Of a stretch of DNA of 64,000 nt, positions 23,478-35,105 are shown in pieces. The stretch covers positions 5,201,001 through 5,265,000 of the forward strand of contig JBAMJR010000195.1 in NCBI GenBank assembly GCA_038501785.1, read 5' to 3'. Below the pieces are notes generated by a model. The model was not told the origin of the DNA. It did not search any database and was given only the letters and a program-made list of their open reading frames with translations. Every line of letters begins with the position of its first letter. Position 1 is the first letter of the stretch. Position numbers and translations under genes: made by a program. This DNA is from Myoxocephalus aenaeus (lineage: Eukaryota > Chordata > Actinopteri > Perciformes > Cottidae).

Positions 23478-26400
23478 AATTTAGAACATATGTTCTAGAA
23501 AACTAAATATACGGTTTGTGCTTCATATTCTTCTGTCAATCTTGCGTTCTAACCATGCTAGTGGCCGGTCGGTCCACCACTTTGATCAGGACTGAAATAT
23601 CTAAACGACTCTTGGATGGATGCCATCCGTGTTCCCCTGAGGAGGAATTGTAGTAATTTACTGATCCATTACTTTTCATCTAGCGTCCCCAGTAGGTCGG
23701 AATTTTTTCAATACTTTGGTTTATGACCAAATGCCTATAAAACGTAATTCCCATCAGCCTCAGTTGTATGTTTAGAGCTAATTAGCTCATTTTAGCACGC
23801 TAGCATGCTAAACTGAGAGGGAGAACATGGATAACATTATACCATTATAACAGTTCCATGTTAGCACCCTGCCATGTTAGCACCCTGCTAAAAGTACCGA
23901 AGTAAAGCCTCATATGCCGCTAGCATGGCTGTAGACTTAGCCGTGTCCCCTTGATACTTCACGTGAGGTTTTGTAATTGCACAAGGACAGCCCGCTTTGT
24001 TTTATGTAATCAAAGCATTTTGTTATCTGTTTCTGTTATTTAGTTTGCCTTAGTTTATTTTAAAATATCAGTACAGCCGAGAGGAATCAGATGAATTTCA
24101 TCATTTAGTGCGTAGTAAGTGCGGTATGATATGCAGCCGTGCGTTGCTCCAGTTTGATTTATGCTGTATTGCGTCAATTTGGGTAGTTACTGAGCCACTT
24201 ATCAGTAATGAGGCAGCACGATAGAGCAGCCAAGAGGGTGTAAAAAGGGTCACAGGGTTATTGCAAGTGCAACACAAGGAGCTAATTGGAAACAGTAAGT
24301 TGGTCTGAAGAAGTGATCTGTGACGTTAGTTTTAGTATGTGGGCTGCAATAAACTTGACTTATTTCATTATGATCTTCATTGAGTGTACAAGTTTACATG
24401 TTACAACGCGTTACAAGGCCTACAATACGTACAGTACAATAACTAATTACCAATATACAAACTACATTTACTTGCTCAGATATTCTGTTCCTATCCCGGT
24501 TGCTCAGATAGCCCAGTTTTGAATTGATAACTATAAATGTTGTGATCGAGTGAGAAGAACCCGGTTCGTGGTCCGTTCATGAGTACCTCAGTCCACTGCA
24601 GGGTGGCTGTGTGGGGTTGATGTTGATTAAACATGTATGAGTGAGATAATATGCTCCGTTTCCCTATTTACTTCCCAGAGTGCGTAGTGTGGCTCGGCCA
24701 TCTGACAAAACTAAATAAACTCCGGTGCTCTCCGGAGACTTTTGTCTTTGTTGTCAGTCAGCTGAGCTCTCATTAGCACTGGTGTCTCCGGGAGGGAGGA
24801 GAGAGTGCAATGTCTGTTCTTCCTCCAGCTTTTACAACACACCAATTCATATTCAATGCTATATGTACTATACTAAACATTACATTATATACTACATTAC
24901 TATACGCCATCATATATTGTATTTTCATATCCCATACTACAGTATGCCAATTTGTTACTGTTTTATTACATTATGTGCTATATTTCTATATTAATACAGA
25001 CAAATACTAATTAGCGCTATATATTCATCTATATAAATGATTTTGGTGTAAGCTGTTATTCTAGATGGAATCATATTACACAATACATTACACTATCTAC
25101 ATTTTGTGGTGACTAATCCCACCACTAAAGTATGTCACTTCAGAGCAATACTGCACTAATAGTTCATATACAACACTGATTGTCAGTACTATGTTTACTG
25201 CTTGCCTTGTAATCTTGAGTATAATTGTTCTTGTAAAGTTTCTATTTTTACTATACTATACTACTATTACTATATATATATATTTATATTGCTTACTTTT
25301 CTCTATCTGGAGTTATTTCTGTCTTATTCTTAAAACATAATACAACAAATGTGGCTGGAAAATCAGTTACTGTAGCATGTCAAATACCTTGATTTTCTTC
25401 TTTAGTGGCCTCAGAAAATGTCAGGGAACATTCATATCATGTCTGACTGTAGAACTTTGGTCTATGAAAATGCACAGTTTTGTTTCTGGCGACATACGGT
25501 ACGTCATGGTGTGTTTGTAACGCACTGCCGCCTGACCGCTGGAGTATTGTCTCTCCCCCTCAGGTTGACCATTCATGCCGAGTGCCCCATGCACCTGGAG
25601 GATTTCCCGATGGACGCACACGCCTGTCCTCTGAAATTCGGAAGTTGTAAGTCAGTTCAGTTGGTCACAACAAAACAGACTTTAATAGGATAGAGAATCG
25701 CACTGCAGGAAACAAAAAAGGAGAAGAAAAAAAAACTTGGTGATTGTTCTCTACAGGCGTCTTTCCTTTCCTGGAAAAACTTCAGAGGACTCAAACTGCA
25801 CTCACCACTAGGAATATGAGACTATGGGATACTTTCATGAGAAGTGTTTCGTTTAGCGAAACAGAGCAAAAATCTTCAACCACTGGCTTGAAGTGAGAGT
25901 TTCCTTGATCAATTGTTACCCAAGAGTCTCCTGCCACGCTGCTGACTCTGTGAGGCTGTACTTGTACTTGTACTACTGATATTTAGCAGGTAGTGTTTAC
26001 CATGCTCACCATCTTAGTGCAGCGTGTTAACATGCTACCATTTGCTAATGAGTAGCTCTAAATACAGCTGGGAATACTGATGGGAATGTCATTAGTTTTG
26101 CAGCTATTTTGTGCCAATTACTGTTCTCTCTGTTACCCAGATGCTTACACCAATAACGAGGTGATCTACCTGTGGTCCCAGGAAGACGAACTATCTGTTG
26201 CTGTGGCAGAGGGTGGCTCCAGGCTGAACCAGTATGACTTACTGGGACATGTTATTGGCAAAGAAACCGTCACATCCAGCACAGGTACACTATATATGCC
26301 ATCCTCAGCTCAGAGAGCAGTGCACAGGGTGTGTTAAATTAAATCCAATTTGGTGAGTTTGAGCAGTCAGAAGGTGAGGTCCTGACCCAAACAACACCCA

Positions 26401-29400
26401 ATATTCTATGCCTCTGGTGCAAACGGGCTGGACCAAGCAACATTTTACAGCAATTTGACAGCTTTTGCGGACACACCAAGGTCTATTTCGATGGAGGAAA
26501 CTGCAAGCAGTGAAACAAAAATGAGTGTGTGTCATGTGATGAAACCCCTTCCTTTAAAATATAAACTCTTATTGCTTTTGCTGCATTATTTATGCAGTAA
26601 ATGAAATTGCCTTCCCTGCTTTCTATTGAAATACACCGGCACTATTTTGTTGTGTTTCATAAAGTAACAGTCTGCACTTTTCTCCAGTTTCTGTCATTTT
26701 GGATTCGGCTTGCATTATTTGGGTCCGTCGAGGAAATGACTCCGCTTTCGGGAAACTATTCAGCATATTTACAAAGATAATATGAAGAGGTGTGCCAGAG
26801 GTGACGGTCTTATTCCCACTCTGTGTGGGGCTACAGTTCAGAGTTGATTTCAGTAAGCAAATAATTAAAAGGAAATCTGCCAGCCCATGCATCTGGTAAC
26901 ATATTCATTTGAGAAAGAAATAAGAAATTGTAAGTTGCCCCACTATTTTCATAGATTTTGATCTAACAGGCAACATTTTAAACATCAGCCTCCAGCTTCA
27001 GGGAACAGTGCAAGAGGACTTGATAAAGTGCGAAAGTACTGATTACTGCAAAGCTATGGAAAGGTTGCTTCAGAGGGGCGCTTGGTAATTACCGACAGAG
27101 TGCAACTGAGCAACACTGGCTTTCCATTTTGAGAGATTTAACCTCTGCAGTGAAGCGGTTTGCTCATGCAGCTCTCAAGAGGTGAGCTATTGAGTCCCAG
27201 AGATATTGTGTTTAGAGTCTAAACCATCATGGAACCACTTTGTTGAATGGCTCTCAGCCAGTTTTCATCGGGAAGCAGAAAGGATATTACAAGTTGTAGA
27301 GATAACAGCACTTGTGTAACTCTACAGAGGTCACCTTCTTTGAGCCCATTGGCTGTTTGGTAGTTTAACCTTCATTCCAGGACCAGCTAGTCCGGCTAAA
27401 AATAAAAAAAACTCAAGGTGGACTCAACATGATTACTTTCATAAACTTGTTCAGCTTGTAGAGGTGAAAAAAGTAATTTATTTAAACCTAATGGACGACA
27501 GCGAGCCAAGGGAACCGGAGTATTTGAGCCAGTTCGGCTCTGGTTAGAGTCTGCTCAGAAAAAGACCCCGCAGGGAACAATGTTTTTTTTTTTCTCATAT
27601 CTTTGCAACACAGATTACAGACATGGCAAAGAGAGCTAGTGCTTAGGGGAACATTTGCTGCCGTCAGTGACAAAAATCTGAGCTGTTGGAAATGTTTATT
27701 ATCAAGGGTTAGAATGACGCAGGCCGATGATCGTCACATCTACAGCTAAGAGAGCTGTGGGGAAATGTACATATGCATCGAAAGCAGTACTCCACTGAAA
27801 GTCGGAGAACATTATGTACACTGCTCCAGCAACAAATGACTCAGAGGCATCTTTACGGCCTACATTGTTGGGGGAGTATTCCTTTAAAAAGGCTGCATAT
27901 TCAAAATTCAAGTGAAGAGGGAAGATTGTTGCTCAGCGTGACTGAATATGTGGAACGACACATTTGTTAAACTGTGTTTAATGCAAGCTTATTTTCTTTA
28001 GACAACTCGTATACATTTTTTCTGTTAACATTTGTGCCTCATCTCAAGGTTTATCGACATGCCACTGTCCTCAATTTCCTATAAGTGCTGCTAAGTGAAC
28101 CATCAAATCTGAACCAAAAACATTCAAATCAGTGATGTCGTACGTCACTTCACTTCTTTTTCCACCCTTCAAAATTCCACCTTTCATGCTTGTCTGTTCG
28201 GATCAGTCACGTGACTTTTTTATCACAAGCTCCTGGAATCCTCTGGAACAGCATTTTCTATAGCATTGCTCTGGTTTACTGGCAATCCTATGAGCTACTT
28301 TTAATGCTGCAAATGCACCAACTTTCATAAATCTTACCTTGAATATTTCAGTTTATGTATCTCCCGACTGTGCACAGCTGTATTAATAATTATGACTCTC
28401 TGTGTCTCTCTCCATCTCTTTCTGTGTTTCTGTCCTCCCCCTCAGGAGAATATGTAGTGATGACAACATATTTCCATTTGAAAAGGAAAATTGGCTATTT
28501 TGTGATTCAAACCTACCTCCCGTGCATCATGACTGTCATACTGTCTCAAGTCTCCTTCTGGCTAAACAGAGAATCGGTTCCTGCTCGCACTGTATTTGGT
28601 GAGTGCCATCTTGTGTTTTTACGATATAACTAAGACATGCACTTAACGATCGATTGGACAGGTTAGATCATCTGGTGGCGCCTTTAAATTGTGGGGAGAC
28701 AAAAGAAATGTGCAGAGCTGCATGTGTTCATGTCATCAGATGATTCAGCAAACTGCAAAACCGTTGGAGGGCTTAAAAAAGATTCCCCTTGAAAAGTTCT
28801 CATTAACATAACAGTGGACAAACATAGCTGGGTGCATTTAGGTGCACTTGGACGAGTAGTTTTTAGTTTTAGATTATTTCCAAATCTTTTGTCACAGCAT
28901 TGACTCTCCCCAGCCTCTGTAACTGCCAACTCTAATTAATCAAAGATGAGTCGAAGCAAAGTTGGAACTTATCAAGTGAGGCAGGTGATGTGTGTTGATG
29001 GGCTGCTTTGTCAACTATATCCAAGGCAGCCTGCAGTGATATTACTCACTGAGCTATTTGTAATACGGAAAGAACCAGACACATCAGTTTGTAACAACAG
29101 ACGTAACCCCACCAAAGTTACCCTGGACCCCCCAATGGAAGAGTCAGATCATACGTTTGCAGTCGTGGAACAAAATTAAGGTTTCAAGGGAATACCATAG
29201 GATCAGATCCTCACCATTTAGAAAGCAGCGTCAGTGTTAATAAAGGGTGCAGTGTCAGTGTTAATAAAGGGGACAATGAAACGTTTAACCAAACGCGAGT
29301 ATCTCATATTGTGCAAATAATATGTTAATATGTTATTATTCAGAAAGTAGCGAGCTGCATATGTGACGCATCCTTTTGTACTGTGATTAATAATATTCAA

Positions 29401-32400
29401 TTTGTCCACGCGGCACCATTCATGATGAGAACATTGTGTCTGCTTAGATCACCCTATGCTCAAAGATGAGATGTAATTTGCTCTTCTTCTTTTCAATTGT
29501 TGTTGTTGTGCTGCGCTTCTCTATGGAAGTGCCCCCCTCGACCTGTGCTTGTTGGATAATTAGCTTTTTCATTTGGAACTGAAGCACACGTGAGCATGAA
29601 GTAGCACACGCCGTACGGTGTAGATGTCGAATAGTATGCCAGGCAAGGCGCCCTCTTCATCATGTGAGCGAGGAAATAGAAGCCCATTATGCTGCCTACC
29701 TATCCCCCTGTGTTTTTAGTCAACCAAAAAGGTCCTTCAGTTCTCCACACACACGCCCACACAAACAGTTTTCCTTGAACCTTGGAAATAACTTTAGTCG
29801 CACAAGGAGTTTTAGAGAAGCTGTAAGTGTCATTTTCTCAGTGCAATGATTGAGGCATTATCCATGAGGGGCACAGTTCCCCGCAGTGTTCACATCTGTT
29901 TTTCTTGTTCACACAGTCGCATTGATCAGCTCAAATAAGGATCTCTTCTTTGCTTTTGTGTGTCGTATCATGCAGTGATCAAGTTTCAGAGATTCAAAGA
30001 CTGATTTATACAGGTTTTTATCCTCATCTATCTTTCCAGAAAATTATCAACCTATCCATCGGCAACTTTATCAGCAACCTTTTTTTTAACGCTGTCCTTA
30101 TAAAGACTGCCTTCAAAATGTTGGAAAAGTCAAAGTCATGCAAAATGCAGTAACAGACAACAAATCAATCTCTGTCCTTGAAGAAATTGAATAGTATCTA
30201 CCCATCAATCTTTTTGTCACAAATTTTAATTTCTCATCTATGACTCAGGGAAATTGGTTGACCTCCCTGTTCTGCAACACAATATTCATTTTTAGAGCCT
30301 ACAGTGTGTATATTTTTCCATCAGATGAGATAGGCTGGAACAGATGAAGTGATTGCTTTTATGTGGTTGGATGGGCGACCATTGTCCGACCCACATTTCA
30401 TCCCCTGCAGCACTGAATGTAAAGGCCAGGATGCAAAATGATGTGTGTAGAAGGAGTCCGTTTTCCTTTTCACCTTCACATGTGTTGTTCATCGTAGCCA
30501 ACCTTTGCGCAATAGTCGTGCACTTGAGGTGGCTTTCACTATATATGCGCGCGACAATAGCATGTGTGTCTCGGTTTGTGTATAAGGTAAAGGACATTTT
30601 GCATTTTTTCCAACTTGGGTCCGATTGACGTGGATTTTTATGGATGTATTACAGTATTCATCCTTTTTTGTTATTAGGAATATGTGGCTTTCTCAGGGCA
30701 TCTATTGATATCAGAAAACGCATGTTTGAACAAAAAAAAAAAAAAGCCAGAAGATCAGAAGCTAGTTCCTTATATTTTGACCCAGCAGACTTAAAATGTA
30801 TGTTTGTGGAATTTTGTTAGCAGCATTTATCTCTAGTTTCTGATTTCACACAGTAGATTATGTAAAGATGAAGCTCTGCAGTGCAATGGACCACCTTTTA
30901 ATTCATATATATGTTTTACTTTTTTACCTGTTAGTCCAAAAAAAGCGATTGAGACGATTGAGCTAAATACAAATTCAACTCTGTCCAAAGTTTGTCTTAC
31001 CTCGCCATGCCTTCCTGGTTTCCAAAATATCAACAAAAAGAAAAGGTAGAAAGAAACCTCTGCAAGATTTGACCCAGGTTGTAAAAATAAACTGAACTTT
31101 CCTTTTAAGTGTTTGTGCAACAAAAAAAGATCCATTTGCTGATGTTTTCATTTTGTCCTCAGGGGTCACCACTGTCCTAACCATGACCACCCTGAGCATC
31201 AGTGCTAGAAACTCCCTGCCTAAGGTGGCCTATGCCACGGCCATGGACTGGTTCATGGCTGTGTGCTATGCCTTTGTCTTCTCTGCCTTGATTGAGTTTG
31301 CCACAGTCAACTACTTCACCAAACGCAGCTGGGCATGGGATGGGAAAAAAGAGGGCATGGAGATAAGGGTGAGTGATTATTTTTTATATATACACTTTAA
31401 GTTTTTTTATTTTTATTTATTTTTTATAATAGATATGACACGGCCACACTTTCGCGATTTACCGACATAAATAATCACAAACGCGTCGACCGACTAAAAA
31501 ACTAAACGCGACAGTTTTTCACAGAGGAGTTTATGTTCGCCTTTTTCTCTGCAGATGATTGCAGTTGTTTCCCATCTTTTGATTTGTCAACCTTGTTAAA
31601 AATGCTCCAACTTGCTCAGTAAGTCCTCATCTACTCCACGCGGAGCGACGTGGGCAAATTGCACTTTGGATACGGTGATAGAAAGTTCCCTCCTTTAAGC
31701 AGCCCGGAGTACTCTATAAAGAGAGCTTTTATTTATTCATTAACAGCCAAATGGAACAGGGACAGAGGGGCGGAACTGTGGGAGCAGAAACAGAAGTAAA
31801 CTCCCAAAGACACTGGCCCTGATTTACGAAGGCAGCATATGTCTCATCCTAAAGTCAGTGTAAGCTCCTTCCCCCCCACAAAAGATGGCTCCCTTCTAGT
31901 CTGAACGCTGTCGACACCCTGATTAAAAAGTGAGTGTGCATCATCTAAAATGAATCACCTGAGGCTGACACTTTTATTCATGAAATCTAATAAATCACAG
32001 CTTGTGGATTTTTCATTTGTCAATAGTCTGGCCTGTTTGTGTGTCGTTTATGAGGGCGTTGAGTGACGGTGAGTTTTTTGGTGCTTTGTTCAATTTTAGG
32101 GCGGGTTTTACGGGCGTCACAACAAGATGCTGTTCTCTGAAGCTGTGACAAAGTCCCATTTAAAAAAAATTATACGTGCACTAACTGGCAACCCCAGTGC
32201 TTAAATTCAACATTATTTCTGTGATGTTTTTGTAAGTGATCACATCAAATGAAATATATTAGGGGCATGAGATAGTATCAAAGCAGCCACTGAGAATCAA
32301 CGAGCAAAATTAAAACACTTGGTCGTGTGCTGAATGTAAAGAGGCTCATTTGCAACAGTAATGAAAGGAATAAATTAATTATTTTTCATATCTTGGTACG

Positions 32401-35034
32401 GACCGCATGACTGACAGAATCGGGCGTTGGTAGCCCTGTGGTTTGATTGACAGTGCTGAGAGGTAGACTATAAAACATGTTTTTCTCCTCTCAAAAATAG
32501 CCTATATGTATATAATAACTAATAATGAATGGTTTGCCAGATGTTTTTTTAGGTCAGTTACCATAGAAAGGTCCTCGCATCCAGAAGATGTCAAAGAATA
32601 CATACAATTGTATTTTGTGCAATTTGTAGAACCAATGGGGTTTATACAAAGTCCCACTTATTACTAACAGCAAGAGAGCTGGAAAACGCCAACATCTGTG
32701 ATGTTAGTAACTGAAGTGCAAGAAAATGTATAACTTCATTACTTTGCTTTATTTTAAATTAATTTCTTTAACTTTTTGTTTGTTTAACCAGATAAAATGT
32801 CTCATTTAGCTTGAACCCCGCTTTTTAGGAGAAACCTGGCCATGATGTTAAAACGAGGTGCAGAAAACATAAACAGGGGTTAGATAAATTACTAATACTG
32901 TACAACTAAACTAATTAGAATGGATTTATTCCTGAGGGATTGCATACGCTAAAATGGATCGGCACATATGAACAGTGTCAATATACAAAATAAGTAAAAC
33001 TACATTGAAATGATGGCCTTCTGGGTTTGGTTTGGTATTATGCTTGAGAATAATGTAAAAGTCAAATTCAAAACATTATGAAATATGTCCTACATGGTAA
33101 ATAGTGGCTTTGTAAAGGCTGCAGGAATACTTCTAACAACCACAGACACACCGTATTTATTCTACTGCGGCAGACATTGCAACAAATCTATTTTCTGCTA
33201 CTAATGTACAAACTGTTTGACACAATCAGTACAGCCGCTCTAGTGTTTTTTATAGTTTGACATTTGGTCCTCTGAGTGATTGGCAGAACTGCATATTGCT
33301 GCCATGGAACTTTCCAGTTGGTGAGAATAATGTGCAGAGTTACATTGCAGCAGAGTGGAGTTTTTTTTTCTTCTTTTCTTTATTTTCCTTTTGATGCCTC
33401 GTGTTAATGGCAACAGCTTGGGCTGCGTTCTCGGGGGCTGTGCTGAGCATGCAGTTGTCATGATAGATAAAAAAGAATGGGGTCACAGAGGGAGACGTGG
33501 CACTCCCATCACACTCCCCGCTAGAACGAGCTACTGGAAAGCAAAGGGATCGGGCTACACATGCTTTTTCCCTTTATGACATAAAATAAAAAAAAAACCT
33601 ATAGGAGGAGGAGGAGGAGAACCTATAAAGCTGGAGTGTTTTTTCATGAGAAACGTTTTAACTCAGTGAGTCTTTTTGAAAATACCGTCCCCACTCATCA
33701 CCCTTACCGGAACCAAACGATGACTTCATCGCCCTCAGGCTCCTTCTTATTTTAGGAATGAAATAGTGAGCTGCAGAATCAATGTGCACTCATTTACTTG
33801 GCTGGTTATGGAGTTTCTATGCCATTTTCTTTCTCTTTTGTGACCTAACGTTCTGTTTGACAAGCCAGCTACCCAATTAGCGCTCCGCTCCCCGGCTGAA
33901 GGTGTGCTTATTACAGAAATTAGCCGGTGGGGAGTTGGGTTGGATTGAAAGCCTGCGTATTCTCGGCACGCCGTGACACATGATTGGACTCTACTGTGTT
34001 AGATATTATTTGCTGGTTTCATCAGCAGACGCATGAGCACCGGCTCATTGTGCAGTGGGCGTCACTGCTGGAGCCGAGGAGAGTTCACCGTGAGACGTGA
34101 ACAGTATGGCTCACACCTGCAGCACAAACGCAGACAGATTTCTCAACAATAGTTGTTAGAAAATTGGAGGCACGGCCTGTCATCATTATTCCTGGTAGTC
34201 ACATTTCAGCAGGATACTGCAAATCATTCTCCAGAACAACAGGGAAGTTGCTACAGCTAAGTTTAACCAAACTTGTATGTAGTTTATGAACGGAAATCCA
34301 GTGTGCTCAGGTGGAAAATAAAAATAATAAACTGAGCTGCCATTCCTGGAGGCCTCTCATTATTGCCTTTTTGATAAGTTTTTCCACACCATTTCTGTTT
34401 GAGCTGGAGGGGTTGTTATGCTTGATTATTTGCTTCTTGGCAAGCTTCCACTGACTGCTGCGACTGGTAATAACCTTTGTAATATAGCATATATGAGGCG
34501 GTCATATCTGACCACCACTCCTAAACACGAGCACGGGATTAGTTAACCTGTAACACACAACCTGCAGTGATGGGATCAAGCTCAGGCAACTACCACATTT
34601 ACAAAAATCGTTGACAAGCGCACGTGCCACTGAGATAACAAACACGGGGACACAAACGGAGACGTTGTGGCTCCCTAAAACACAGCGTGCATGCTCATGC
34701 ATCCGCCTGCTCACATACTTTGAGGCTATCAAATATGCCAACACCTCATCTCCAATCTTCGACAGGGACAGACTGTCACACGGTTCAGTTACACGCACAC
34801 ATGCACACGCTGAGCTCCAAACAGCAGGACACAGCGAGGCACAATTATCCCCAGGACACCCACACTCATGAAGAAACTCTGATGCAACAATTTGCAGAAG
34901 TAACAAAGACAAGGTCAATATATGCATTTTATTCTGGGCTGTATTTGTGCCTGCAGCTAGCCAAATGACTTTGGATAGTGCGCAAGAATCTTTGGCCGGA
35001 GGTAAATTATGTGCTGCGTCACATTTGGTTCATA

Positions 35035-35105
<71 letters not shown>

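Larger units (their letters stand above)
20976..25563 (+). other. gabra3 intron (4.6 kb)
   Basis: Contains fragments of the GCTAGCATG-ended repeat in both orientations (21061-22146 and 23560-23945), two TA microsatellites and an AT-rich stretch at 24840-25300. No gene seen. Confidence 0.75.

Noticed and set aside
28599..31162. Fish counterpart of the mammalian GABRA3-intron microRNAs
   Set aside because: No extended hairpin of pre-microRNA size was found by eye; those microRNAs are known from mammals.
34502..34927. Antisense 141-codon frame with a signal-peptide-like start and many cysteines
   Set aside because: No domain recognised and low-complexity CA-rich DNA underlies part of it; the signal-like start is likely chance.
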